Shown: positions 7,450 through 16,270 of the stretch, in pieces | Layout of the letters: each line of letters starts with the position of its first letter | Numbering within the stretch: the first letter of the stretch is position 1 | Assembly: GCA_003221615.1 (NCBI GenBank) | Contig: QHSQ01000160.1 | Span: 1 to 34,339 of the forward strand | Direction of reading: 5' to 3' | DNA: 34,339 nt | From: Candidatus Rokuibacteriota bacterium | GTDB lineage: Bacteria > Methylomirabilota > Methylomirabilia > Rokubacteriales > CSP1-6 | Position numbers and translations under genes: made by a program | Notes under the pieces: model-generated | Database searches by the model: none | Told to the model about the DNA's origin: nothing | What the model saw: the letters and a program-made list of their open reading frames with translations, nothing else

Positions 7450-8468
7450 AGCAGATGAGTCGACGCGAACGCGTTCTTGCCGCGCTCAATCGCCAGCCGG
7501 TCGACCGCGTACCCTACGCGGTGTGGCGCCATTTCCCCAGCGTCGATCACTCGCCGGCCGGACTGGCCCAGGCGACGCTTCGATTCCACGAGCGCTATGG
7601 CTCGGACTTCCTCAAGATCACCCCGCGCGGCGGCTACGCCGTCGAGGCCTGGGGCTGCGTGGAGAGCGACGCCGTTCGCGAGGACGGCCATCGCCCTTGC
7701 GCCAGCTGCGCGGTGCGATCGCCGGAGGACTGGAAGAAGATCCGCGCCCTCGATCCCGCCGCCGCGCCCGGCTGGGCGGAGGAGATCGAGACGATCATCC
7801 GCCTGGGCTTCGATCGTCGGATCGGCGACGCGCCGGTGGTGCCGACACTCTTCTCCCCGCTCTCGCTCGCCAGGAAGCTGTCGGGGGATCGGCTTCAGCA
7901 CGATCTGCGGGACCACCCCGACGCGGTCACGGGGGCGCTCGAGGCGATCACCGAGACCTTGGTCAAGTTCGCCCAGCTCGCGCTCACGGAGGGCGTGTCG
8001 GGCATCTTCTACTCGATCCAGGCAGCCAGCCGGTCGGCTAGCTCGGAGGAAGACTACGCGCGCTTCGGCGAGCCCTACGACCGGCAGTTCCTGGACGCGA
8101 TCGAGGCGCAGTCGACCCTGACGATCATCCACTGCCACGGCGACGGGCTCATGTTCGATCGGCTGGCGCGCCTGCCGGGCCACGCCTGGAACTGGGACGA
8201 TCGCGCGACGCCGCCGTCGTTGCGGGAGGGGGCCGCCAAGGTTCCGGGAGCGGTCATCGGCGGGCTGCATCAGTGGAAGACCCTGCGGGACGGCACGGCG
8301 GAGGACGCCGTCGGCGAGACGCGCGACGCGATCGCTCAGACCGGCGGCACGGGACTCATCGTCGGCCCGGGCTGCGTGCTACCGATGAACACTCCCGACG
8401 CGAACGTCGCGGCCGTCGTGCAAGCGCTCGGCGGCCCGCTCAAGAAAATCCCCGGAGTGGCGCCCTGA
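7446..8468 (+). CDS. Uroporphyrinogen decarboxylase-family protein, likely corrinoid-linked methyltransferase (MtaA/CmuA-like)
   Basis: The 340-residue protein has the URO-D fold pattern: an N-terminal RRERVLAALNRQPVDRVPY, typical of the methyltransferase branch, and a C-terminal GLIVGPGCVLPMNTPDANV. In MtaA/MtbA/CmuA-type enzymes a zinc site HxC...C activates the thiol acceptor. Here I see H229-C230-H231 and C310 (GPGC), that is an HxH...C variant aligned to the same positions. The true haem-pathway decarboxylase (HemE) has a different N-terminus. Together with the RACo-like gene two positions upstream this points to corrinoid-dependent methyl transfer or demethylation. The substrate-specific methyltransferase and the corrinoid protein are not in the window. 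Confidence 0.85.
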   Translation: MKQMSRRERVLAALNRQPVDRVPYAVWRHFPSVDHSPAGLAQATLRFHERYGSDFLKITPRGGYAVEAWGCVESDAVREDGHRPCASCAVRSPEDWKKIRALDPAAAPGWAEEIETIIRLGFDRRIGDAPVVPTLFSPLSLARKLSGDRLQHDLRDHPDAVTGALEAITETLVKFAQLALTEGVSGIFYSIQAASRSASSEEDYARFGEPYDRQFLDAIEAQSTLTIIHCHGDGLMFDRLARLPGHAWNWDDRATPPSLREGAAKVPGAVIGGLHQWKTLRDGTAEDAVGETRDAIAQTGGTGLIVGPGCVLPMNTPDANVAAVVQALGGPLKKIPGVAP

Positions 8469-8477
8469 GGGCGTCAC
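8457..8477 (+). other. Hairpin enclosing the stop codon at the end of the RACo/UroD operon
   Basis: GTGGCGCCC (8457-8465) pairs with GGGCGTCAC (8469-8477) with one mismatch, leaving the TGA stop as the loop. There is no following T-run, so it is not a canonical intrinsic terminator. It may protect the 3' end or act with Rho. Confidence 0.35.
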
Positions 8478-8498
8478 TTCGCCAGGTTGAAGCGGAAG
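8476..8498 (-). repeat. Left copy of a 23-bp direct repeat equal to the 3' end of ychF
   Basis: Bases 8476-8498 match 11894-11916 in the same orientation at 22 of 23 positions (mismatch 8485 G versus 11903 C). On the minus strand this reads FRFNLAK followed by TGA, against FRFNVAK followed by TAG in ychF. It marks the left boundary of the compositionally odd segment and may be a remnant attachment site or a duplicated ychF tail. Confidence 0.6.
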
Positions 8499-8735
8499 GG
8501 GAAGAGTCCTGAAGGCCAAGTGTGATGGCCACGCGCAGTCCGTCGTCGCTCCTGACGTCACCGCGGCCCGTTGTCGCCTGGATGGCGTATTCGCGATGGC
8601 GCATGCCCCGAGGAAGAGCGCGACTCTGCACGAGCGGACGCGACCGCTTTCAACGTCGGAGGAGCTGGCCGCGTGCGTCGAGCACGGCGACTCGATCGCC
8701 TAATCCGCGCCCGCAGAGGAACGTGCGCCGGTTGA
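8499..8735. other. Gene-poor stretch, possible decayed coding DNA
   Basis: No open frame with a start and family match was found. On the minus strand, 8737 to about 8660 reads VINRRTFLCGRGLGDRV and then reaches a stop. This resembles the twin-arginine-like N-terminus of substrate-binding proteins such as the neighbour at 8736-9728, but it breaks down quickly. I treat it as possible debris only. Confidence 0.3.
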
Positions 8736-9728
8736 TCACCGAATGATCTCGTCTGCTCGCAACAGGATCGTTTGCGGAATCGTCAGGCGGAGAGCTTTGG
8801 CCGTCTTCAAGTTGACCACGAGCTCGAACTTCGTGGGTTGTTCAACTGGCAGGTCGGCGGGTTGCGCGCCCTTCAGGATCTTGTCCACATGGCCAGCAGC
8901 ACGCCGGAAGAGATCGGCAAGACTGGCACCATAGCTCATGAGTGCCCCGGCCTCGGCGAACTGACGTAGCTCGGCGATCATCGGCAGGCGCTGCCGCGTC
9001 GCGTAGTCCACGATTTGGCGACGATTCGATACTGTCAGAGGATCGGCAAATGTCACCATCGCGTCGGGATGGTGTCGCCCGAGACTCGAGAAGGCGCGAT
9101 GGAAGTCATTCGGCCCGCGCACCTCGACCGAATGCAGTGTCACCTTGAGAGCGGCGGCTGTGGCTTCGCTGTCTCTGAACTCCGCGGCCTTTCCCGGGTA
9201 CGCCGCGTTCCACAACACGGCTACTTGAGTCGCGGTGGCGACAGCTTCTTTCAGTATCGCGAGCCGCTTGCCGCCCAACTCCGGCGCCAGGAGGCTCATG
9301 CCGGTCACGTTCCCGCCCGGTCGTGCAAGATTCGCGATGAGGCCGGTACCGACTGGATCCGCGGCGACCAGCATGACGATAGGAATTGTCGTCGTGACTT
9401 TTCTGAGCGCCAGAATCGCCGGCTCGCCGAGGCCGCTGACGATTATGTCCGGCTGAAGCCCTACCAATTCCGCTGCGGGCCGAGAATAGCGCTCCGGGCC
9501 CTCCACGGCCGCCCGACGCTCGAAGACGAGATTCTGGTTCTCGATCCAACCGTAATCGCGGAGCCCTCCTGTGAATGCTTCCCAAAGCATCCGGAACTCC
9601 GGGTCATCTGAGAGTGGCAGGGCGAGCACGCCAACCTTCGCGATCCTTCCCGGCCGCTGCGCTGTAGTCGCGACCGGCGCGACAAGGATGCTCCCGCCCA
9701 CCATGGTGATGAACGCTCGCCGGTCCAT
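8736..9728 (-). CDS. ABC transporter substrate-binding protein (ABC_sub_bind, TrpX-like family), orphan
   Basis: The 330-residue protein from ATG 9728 starts MDRRAFITMVGGSILVAPVA, a signal sequence with an RR pair that could be Tat-exported, cleaved near TTAQ. The mature part shows the ABC_sub_bind pattern: KVGVLALPLSDDPEF, the central IPIVMLVAADPVGTGLIANL, ARPGGNVTGMSLLAPELGGKRL, and the C-terminal SYGASLADLFRRAAGHVDKIL with GAQPADLPVEQPTKFELVVN. It would bind a ligand in the periplasm; the ligand is unknown. No permease or ATPase gene is adjacent, so it is an orphan. It lies in the segment bracketed by ychF repeats. An ATG at 9761 upstream would add 11 residues before the signal and was not chosen. 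Confidence 0.9.
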   Translation of the reverse strand: MDRRAFITMVGGSILVAPVATTAQRPGRIAKVGVLALPLSDDPEFRMLWEAFTGGLRDYGWIENQNLVFERRAAVEGPERYSRPAAELVGLQPDIIVSGLGEPAILALRKVTTTIPIVMLVAADPVGTGLIANLARPGGNVTGMSLLAPELGGKRLAILKEAVATATQVAVLWNAAYPGKAAEFRDSEATAAALKVTLHSVEVRGPNDFHRAFSSLGRHHPDAMVTFADPLTVSNRRQIVDYATRQRLPMIAELRQFAEAGALMSYGASLADLFRRAAGHVDKILKGAQPADLPVEQPTKFELVVNLKTAKALRLTIPQTILLRADEIIR

Positions 9729-9824
9729 CAATCGGATTATCTGGTCCACGCGTCGTAGCATTGATTGGGTATGGTGATGCGAAGCGCGAGAACGAGCCCG
9801 ATCAGCCGCAGAGGAAGATGGGCG

Positions 9825-10170
9825 CTATCCAACGATCTCCTTCTGGAGACTCTGGACAAACGCAACCACGTCGCGCTGTTCGGCCTCCGGCACCCGGAAC
9901 TTCGCCAACGTCGCCGCCGCGTGACCGAGGAATACATTCCAGTCGCTCTGGCTGATACGCATTCCCCGATGGCAGAGCGCCATGTCCCTGCCGCGGTAGT
10001 ACACCGGTCCGCCAGCGCTCGCGCACAGGAAGTCAATCAGAGCTGCTTCTCGCGGTTGACGCCGTCTGCTCCACGATGCTCCCAGAAACGGCCAAGCTGT
10101 GGATCGGCTTGGGAGTCGGGGCAACGATCATTCGCCACGGCCGCGATCGCATCGTAACCGCCAAGGCGCT
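9825..10170 (-). pseudogene. Group I truncated hemoglobin relic, frameshifted and lacking a start
   Basis: Reading the minus strand, about 10168 to 10042 gives RLGGYDAIAAVAND, then QADPQLGRFWEHRGADGVNR and EKQL, then a stop. After a one-base shift near 10040 the frame continues LIDFLCASAGGPVYYRGRDM and HAAATLAKFRVPEAEQRDVV to TAG 9827-9825. These pieces, in order, are a group I truncated hemoglobin (LGG N-terminus, haem-proximal ALCHRGMRIS region). The 14 residues after VAND also look out of frame. A TAG precedes RLGG and no start codon is left. The coding is thus broken at two or three places. It joins directly to the truncated SGNH-hydrolase gene upstream. Confidence 0.75.
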
Positions 10171-10667
10171 AACGACAGGATCACGACATCAGGGTCGTAT
10201 TTGTCCAGGAGAAGTTCGGCGCGAAGAAAAGCTTGGTCGATCCCGTAGGCGCCAACGCCGGCGTTGAGCACACGCTTGTTCAGGATTTCTTCCAGATGCG
10301 CCGCCCACGTCTCACCATCTTCCACCTCGTCCCCAAAAGTGAATGAATCGCCGACCGCCAGAATAGGACGACTTGCAGTCGAGATCGATCTGCCGTTGCT
10401 TCGGATGCTGGATGCATCGGCATTCGAGGTCCAGCCCCTGCTAAATTGGCCGGGCGTTGGAATCCAGCCCAGCCTGGGATGATATGCCACGGGTCGAACT
10501 CTATTCGAGAGATCGGCGGTCGAGGACTGGACTTGGAACGCCCTTCCACGATGTATTCGAATAACGAGTTCCAGACCCAGCATGGTTGGGCACGCGCTGA
10601 TCGCCGCCAAAACGATGCCGAGGACCGCGGACTTTCTCATCCCCATGAACCTTCGTGAGTTTGGCAC
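10128..10667 (-). pseudogene. 3'-truncated, membrane-anchored SGNH/GDSL-hydrolase gene
   Basis: From ATG 10667 (alternatives 10646 and 10640) the product has a short basic start and a hydrophobic anchor (SAVLGIVLAAISACPTMLGL). An extracytoplasmic region follows, then block I of the SGNH fold, ILAVGDSFTFGDEVEDGETW, with the nucleophile Ser in GDS. It continues ILNKRVLNAGVGAYGIDQAF and KYDPDVVILSL, after which similarity ends. The last 14 or so residues (APWRLRCDRGRGE) are read out of frame through the hemoglobin relic. Blocks III and V with the catalytic His are missing, so the product is at best a non-catalytic fragment. The break lies near 10170. Confidence 0.7.
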
Positions 10668-10786
10668 CGCCTGCTTCTCGGGATATTCGGCCGGACGCCG
10701 GAGCCTGGCTCTCGGCGTTCCCCTTCAAGATCACCTTACGGCGATTTGGGCGCGGAAGAATCCGAGTAGTGAGCGTGCCTGCCGGG

Positions 10787-11248
10787 CTACTTCTGCCTCC
10801 GCCGTTTCCAGAGGGCGAGCCCGAGTCCTGCCGCCGTGGCGAAGATGAACAGCGTGGTCGGTTCTGGGACTACCTCAACGAAGGCCTCGGGAAAGGTGAT
10901 GAGCAGCGAGAGAGGGGCGCTACTCGACGATAAGGTCGTCTCGCCCAAGAGCAGCGAGTTTGGTACCCCACCCGTCACCCCATGCACGGTCACATGCAAG
11001 GGAAAGCGACTGGACGACTGCACATCGATGTTGACTCCCGCAAGCGTGCCGGTCAGCCCTCCGGTATAGGTCTGGGCAATGAACGCACAACATTCATTGA
11101 TGACGCCTCCGAGATTCGAGGGTGTCGTGAACGACTGATCGAGGAGCGGAACCGCGTGGCACGGGGCCACTACACCAAGGAGAAGAAGGGGCACGAGGGA
11201 GCAACGCCTGATCACGCATTTCGGGAGAGCGGGCCAGAAGTGTTTCAC
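10787..11248 (-). CDS. PEP-CTERM sorting-domain protein, secreted
   Basis: The 153-residue protein starts at GTG 11248 with a GAGAGGG ribosome-binding site about 8 nt upstream. It has an N-terminal signal peptide (LVPLLLLGVVAPCHAVPLLD, cleaved near CHA-VP) and a beta-rich middle region with two adjacent cysteines. The C-terminus is a textbook PEP-CTERM signal: VPEPTTLFIFATAAGLGLAL followed by WKRRRQK. Such proteins are exported, recognised by exosortase (EpsH/XrtA) and released to the cell surface or exopolysaccharide matrix. No exosortase is in the window. The surrounding segment is of atypical composition and contains broken genes, but this frame is intact. Confidence 0.88.
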   Translation of the reverse strand: MKHFWPALPKCVIRRCSLVPLLLLGVVAPCHAVPLLDQSFTTPSNLGGVINECCAFIAQTYTGGLTGTLAGVNIDVQSSSRFPLHVTVHGVTGGVPNSLLLGETTLSSSSAPLSLLITFPEAFVEVVPEPTTLFIFATAAGLGLALWKRRRQK

Positions 11249-11891
11249 AAATCATCCCTCTCGTTGGATCCGCTGGAGCTATGAGCCGGGATTACCGATA
11301 TGGACGATGTTCGCTTCCCTCGTGACGCCTCACGAAGCCCGTCGGGCCATGCTGACCGCCACCGATCACGCAGCCATCCACCGAGAGATGCCGGAAAGAG
11401 TGATCCGTCTAGCGCGACGGAGAGGCCCGAACCTCGAGCATACGGCGCGATGAGAGCGCGCCATGCCGGGCCGAGTCAAGCCTCGTTTGACCCGCATCTT
11501 TAGCGGGTTTCGTTCGTCTAAATCGCTTTTCACCGCCTCGCACCTACACCGCTGATGGGCCACCGTGGTGAACACTGCTGACGGCGCGGCTTCTGGTGGA
11601 CTGCGTGCCCTTATCGTCTGTCACAGTGGAGAATTTGAGTTTTGTGACCCAGCGTGGATATGTGGATAACCCGCTGACCGCGTGCCCCGCCAGCCTCGGT
11701 CATCGTACCGAGTCCCGTCCTCGTGCGGCGGAGAGCATCCGGCGAAGCCAACAGCAGCACGCAGGATCTGGCCGCGATGGGCGCTGAAAAACGGCGGCAC
11801 GAGCTGCAGAAGCGCCTGCGCACGTCTGCGCTTTGCGGCGTCTCGGCGAGAGGCCGGCTAACCCTGGAGCGAGCGGGCAGTTTCCTCCGAG
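11249..11891. other. About 640 bp with no supported gene
   Basis: All open frames here are short, lack ribosome-binding sites and match no family I know. Two signals stand out. One is a hairpin at 11490-11508. The other is a perfect DnaA-box consensus TTATCCACA on the minus strand (11669-11661) with a partial copy (GTGGATA, 11654-11660) beside it. A single box is not evidence for an origin. Confidence 0.5.
11490..11510 (+). terminator. Possible weak intrinsic terminator hairpin
   Basis: ACCCGC (11490-11495) pairs with GCGGGT (11503-11508) across the 7-base loop ATCTTTA and is followed by TTTCGTTCGT. The stem is short and the T tract interrupted. No plus-strand gene ends just upstream, so its role is unclear. 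Confidence 0.25.
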
Positions 11892-12971
<1,080 letters not shown>

Positions 12972-13030
12972 GGGGCGATTATGCCAGGTGTCGTATCCTC
13001 GAATGCGTTCTGAGCCATCCTTCGAAAGAC

Positions 13031-13891
13031 ATGGACCTCAAGGGCGCGGCCGTGGCCGTGCTCATCTCGGTTCTCTGGGGCGCCAACACCGTCGTGATCA
13101 AGATGGGCCTCGAGGAGGCCCCGCCGCTTCGTCTGGCGTGCATGCGGTTCGTCGTCGGCGGCGCCGTGATCTGTCTCTGGGCCTGGGCCACCGGCCGCTT
13201 TGCCGGCTTCCGGATCGAGCCCGCCGAGTGGCGCCCGCTGGCGCTCTTGGGCCTCCTGTTCAGCGTGCAGATGGCTGCGACGAACGTCGGCACCTGGCTC
13301 ACCAGCGCGGCGCACGCCTCGGTCCTCATCAACCTCTACGCCGTCCATACCGTCGTGCTCGCCCACTTCCTGATCCCCGGCGATCGGCTCACGATTCGGA
13401 AGCTCGCAGGGGTCCTGATCGCCTACTCGGGAATCGTGCTGCTCGGCGCGCGCCAGGTCGCTCACGGCTCGCCCACCCTGCTGGGCGACGTGGTCGTGAC
13501 GGTGGCCGGTGTCCTCCTCGCCGAGCGCACCGTCTACCTGGCGCGCGCGGTCCAGCGCCTGGACCCGGTGAAGCTTTTGCTGGCCCAGGCGATCGTGGGT
13601 ACCGCGCTCTTCGTCGTCGTGTCGTCGCTCGTCGAGCCGGCGCCCACCCGCTGGACGTTACGGCTCGCCGGCTCCATCGCCTATCAGGGCATACTGATCT
13701 CCGGATTCAACTTCGTCGTGAACCTGGCGCTCCTGCGCCGGTATCGCCCGAGCGCGCTCTCGGCGTTCTTTCTCACCCAGCCGATCTTCGGCGTGATCGC
13801 GGCGGCGCTGGTCGCCGGCGACCCGCTGACGCCGGACCTGCTGATCGCGTGCGCGGCGGTGGCGGTGGGAATCGGGCTGACGAGCCGGTAG
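13031..13891 (+). CDS. EamA-type drug/metabolite transporter
   Basis: The 286-residue protein has about ten hydrophobic segments arranged as two EamA repeats (N-terminal half to about residue 138, second half from about 150). It contains the typical [15 protein letters not shown] start, the [19 protein letters not shown] segment, and [20 protein letters not shown] near the end of repeat 2. It is an inner-membrane exporter of the DMT superfamily, with unknown substrate. The ATG at 13031 is preceded by only a weak GAAAGA ribosome-binding site. A -10-like TATCCT lies at 12994-12999, sharing the divergent region with ychF. Confidence 0.88.
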   Translation: MDLKGAAVAVLISVLWGANTVVIKMGLEEAPPLRLACMRFVVGGAVICLWAWATGRFAGFRIEPAEWRPLALLGLLFSVQMAATNVGTWLTSAAHASVLINLYAVHTVVLAHFLIPGDRLTIRKLAGVLIAYSGIVLLGARQVAHGSPTLLGDVVVTVAGVLLAERTVYLARAVQRLDPVKLLLAQAIVGTALFVVVSSLVEPAPTRWTLRLAGSIAYQGILISGFNFVVNLALLRRYRPSALSAFFLTQPIFGVIAAALVAGDPLTPDLLIACAAVAVGIGLTSR

Positions 13892-13919
13892 CGATCGGTC
13901 GAATCGCCGGGGCGGCGAG

Positions 13920-13925
13920 TATAAT
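13920..13925 (+). promoter_or_regulatory. Consensus -10 box of queF, leaderless arrangement
   Basis: A perfect TATAAT lies six bases (CGCGTC) before the queF ATG at 13932, with no ribosome-binding site between. Transcription would start at or next to the A of the ATG. No convincing -35 hexamer is seen. Confidence 0.55.
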
Positions 13926-13931
13926 CGCGTC

Positions 13932-14297
13932 ATGCCGTCGGCCCCGTCGAAGACGCTCGAGATCGTGCCGAACCCGCATCCGGATCGTGACTACGAAGTC
14001 ACGATGACGGTGCCGGAGTTCACGTGCCTCTGCCCCATGACCGGCCAGCCGGATTTCGCCACGATCCGCATCCGCTACGTGCCGGACCGGCATCTGGTCG
14101 AGCTGAAGTCGCTGAAGCTCTATCTCTGGTCGTTCAGGCAAGAAGGAGCGTTTCACGAGGACGTGACCAACCGGATCCTCAACGACTTCGTGACCGTCGC
14201 CAACCCGCGCTGGCTCGAGGTAACGGGCGACTTCAACGTGCGCGGCGGGATCAAGACCGAAGTGCGCGTCACCCACGGCAAGCGCCCGGACGTCTGA
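13932..14297 (+). CDS. queF: NADPH-dependent 7-cyano-7-deazaguanine reductase QueF (short, YkvM type)
   Basis: The 121-residue protein is a type I QueF, a tunnelling-fold enzyme that reduces preQ0 nitrile to preQ1 in queuosine synthesis for tRNA wobble modification. The hallmark [16 protein letters not shown] (residues 30-45) contains the thioimide-forming cysteine, C34, and the proton-donor aspartate, D41. The substrate/NADPH motif [20 protein letters not shown] (57-76) is complete. Length matches the Bacillus-type enzyme (about 165 or fewer residues), not the long E. coli form. queC, queD and queE are not adjacent, so the rest of the pathway must be elsewhere. Confidence 0.96.
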   Translation: MPSAPSKTLEIVPNPHPDRDYEVTMTVPEFTCLCPMTGQPDFATIRIRYVPDRHLVELKSLKLYLWSFRQEGAFHEDVTNRILNDFVTVANPRWLEVTGDFNVRGGIKTEVRVTHGKRPDV

Positions 14298-14330
14298 GGC
14301 GTCTCGCCCAGCCGCGACGTCGCGTCGGCG

Positions 14331-15194
14331 TCACGTCGCGAGAGCCAGGAGCACCATCCCGAGCAGCATCACCAAGGCGCCCAGCGCCGACTCCCTCACC
14401 TTCTGACCCTCGCCGAACGCGAGGACCCCGATCGCCATCGCGAACAGGATCTCGACCTGCTTGACCGCCTCCACGTATGAGGAGAGCGTGAGCGTGTAGG
14501 CCTTGCCCTGGCTCAAGGTCGTCAGCGCCGCGAACAGACCGAGCGCGATGAATTCCTTCCAGTAGCGCGGCACCGCCTTGAAGTGGCGTGCCGAGGTCGT
14601 CAGCGCCAGCGGCGTCACGACGAGGCTCGCCGCCAGATAGGTGCCGAACGTGCCGACGGCGGTGTTGGAGGCGAGGATCGCTTTCTTGATCGTGATGACC
14701 GACGGCGCATAGAGCAGCGCCGCCAGCAGGGTGTAGCGCTGGCCGCGATCGGTGAAGAGGACGCGCAGCGGAGCGAGCGGCGAGACTTTTGCGCTCCGGA
14801 TGTTCAGGAGATACACGCCGGCCGCGCTCAGCAACACCCCCGCCACGCCCATGGCGCTCGGCTGCTCGCCGATCAGCACCCCCATGCCCAGGAGGATCAG
14901 GAGGCTCACCTTCCAGAGCGCGGTGACGAGCGAGATCTGCGAGAGCTTCAGGGCCTTCGAGAGCGCGAGGGTCGAGAGCGTCTGGCAGACGCCGAAGAGC
15001 AGGCACCAGACGAAGAAGCCGGGCTTGAGCTCGGGCCAGCCGCTGGCCACGCAGGCGATGAAGGCGAACGGCAGGAGGAACGTGAAGCGGCCCCAGACGT
15101 TGATGTACTCGTCCAGCGAGTGGCCGAGACGCTTCATCGTCGTGTTGCGAAGGACCTGGAACAGGGCGGCCGCCAGCGACAGGAGGAGCCACAT
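14331..15194 (-). CDS. EamA-family transporter (second DMT protein)
   Basis: The 287-residue protein has about ten membrane segments starting directly at the N-terminus (WLLLSLAAALFQVLRNTTMK). EamA features include LLFGVCQTLSTLALSKALKL in the first half and VEILFAMAIGVLAFGEGQKV with a final GALVMLLGMVLLALA in the second. It is only distantly like the DMT protein at 13031, so it is not a recent duplicate. The substrate is unknown. It converges on queF with a 33-bp gap. The -10-like TAGGAT (15208-15203) is 8 nt from ATG 15194 with no Shine-Dalgarno sequence, fitting leaderless initiation. Confidence 0.87.
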   Translation of the reverse strand: MWLLLSLAAALFQVLRNTTMKRLGHSLDEYINVWGRFTFLLPFAFIACVASGWPELKPGFFVWCLLFGVCQTLSTLALSKALKLSQISLVTALWKVSLLILLGMGVLIGEQPSAMGVAGVLLSAAGVYLLNIRSAKVSPLAPLRVLFTDRGQRYTLLAALLYAPSVITIKKAILASNTAVGTFGTYLAASLVVTPLALTTSARHFKAVPRYWKEFIALGLFAALTTLSQGKAYTLTLSSYVEAVKQVEILFAMAIGVLAFGEGQKVRESALGALVMLLGMVLLALAT

Positions 15195-15228
15195 GGTGCG
15201 CGATCCTATTCCGCGAGCGGGCCCGGGG

Positions 15229-16233
15229 TCAGAGCTCGAGCGCGACCTTGATGGAGTTGGCGTCCGCGTGCGCCGCGAACGCCTCGCCGATGCGGTCGAG
15301 GCCGAACCGGTGGGTGATCAGCGGCCCGGTCCTGACCGCGCCGCTGTCGACGAGTTGGAGCGCCTCGGGAAATTCGTCTTGATAGATCATCGAGCCCGTC
15401 AAGGTGACCTCGCGGCGTACGACCGAGAAGAACGACACCGACGTGGGCTCGTGAGGCAGCCCGGTGAGTACGATGCGGCCGCCGGGCCGAACCAGCTCGA
15501 GCGCGTGCGAGACCGCCTCGGGCGTGCCGGCGGTCTCGACGACCAGATCCACGCCTTCGCGCCCGGAAAACCGCCGGGCGGCGTCAGCGGGCTGGCCCTC
15601 GGAGGTCGCGTGCGTGATCTCGGCGCCGAGCTCGCTCGCGAGGGCGAAGCGCCGTCGCGAGCGGCTCACGACGATCACCCGCGCCCCGCGGGCGCGAAGG
15701 ACCTGGAGGGCCAGGAGCCCGAGTGTGCCGGCACCCACGATCGCCGCGGTCTCGCCTCGCTTCGGCGCCCCGCGCGCGACGGCGCGGACGACGACGGCAA
15801 GCGGCTCGGCGAGCAAGAGCGCGTCGGATCCGGCGCTCGCCGCCGCGCGCCAACAACACTGCGCGGGGACGCGGACGAGCTCGGCGAAGCCGCCGTCGAC
15901 GTTGATGCCGATCGTGGTCCGCGACAGGCAGAGGTTGCGATTGCCTTCGCGGCACAGCGGGCATCGTCCGCACGAATAGTTCGGCTCGACGACCACCGGA
16001 TCACCCGGGGCGACCCGCGTCACGTCCGGCGCGACCGCCTCGACGCGGCCGACGAGCTCGTGGCCCATCACGCGCGGATATGCGACGGGTCTCGCGCCCG
16101 ACCAGATCTCGTAGTCTGTGCCGCACAGACCCGCCGCGGTGATGCGGACGATCGCCTCGCCCGGCTCCGGGCGTGGCTCGCGCACGCTTTCGAGGCGAAG
16201 ATCGCGTGGCCCGTGAAGCCTCGCCGCTTTCAT
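15229..16233 (-). CDS. Zinc-dependent medium-chain alcohol dehydrogenase (sorbitol/threonine dehydrogenase-like)
   Basis: The 334-residue protein has the GroES-like catalytic domain with zinc ligands C37 (GLCGTD) and H58-E59 (MGHE). The structural-zinc lobe has four cysteines C88, C91, C94 and C102. The Rossmann NAD(P) domain carries IVGAGTLGLLALQVL. It oxidises an alcohol or polyol; the substrate cannot be read. The start was set at ATG 16233 (MKAARLHGPRDL), the family's usual start, rather than 12 codons upstream. A -10-like TAGGCT (16246-16241) lies 7 nt before it, giving another leaderless candidate. It follows the SDR gene by 37 bp but probably has its own promoter. Confidence 0.9.
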   Translation of the reverse strand: MKAARLHGPRDLRLESVREPRPEPGEAIVRITAAGLCGTDYEIWSGARPVAYPRVMGHELVGRVEAVAPDVTRVAPGDPVVVEPNYSCGRCPLCREGNRNLCLSRTTIGINVDGGFAELVRVPAQCCWRAAASAGSDALLLAEPLAVVVRAVARGAPKRGETAAIVGAGTLGLLALQVLRARGARVIVVSRSRRRFALASELGAEITHATSEGQPADAARRFSGREGVDLVVETAGTPEAVSHALELVRPGGRIVLTGLPHEPTSVSFFSVVRREVTLTGSMIYQDEFPEALQLVDSGAVRTGPLITHRFGLDRIGEAFAAHADANSIKVALEL

Positions 16234-16270
16234 CGCGCACAGCCTACTCGACGGCTCACCCTCGGGCAAC

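Noticed and set aside
8379..8735. Small minus-strand frames after the UroD-family gene as real genes
   Set aside because: No ribosome-binding sites or family match; frames change and stop. Treated as debris next to the ychF repeat.
11661..11669. Perfect DnaA box TTATCCACA as a sign of a replication origin
   Set aside because: One box with one partial neighbour, no dnaA/dnaN or AT-rich unwinding region; a chance or isolated site is more likely.
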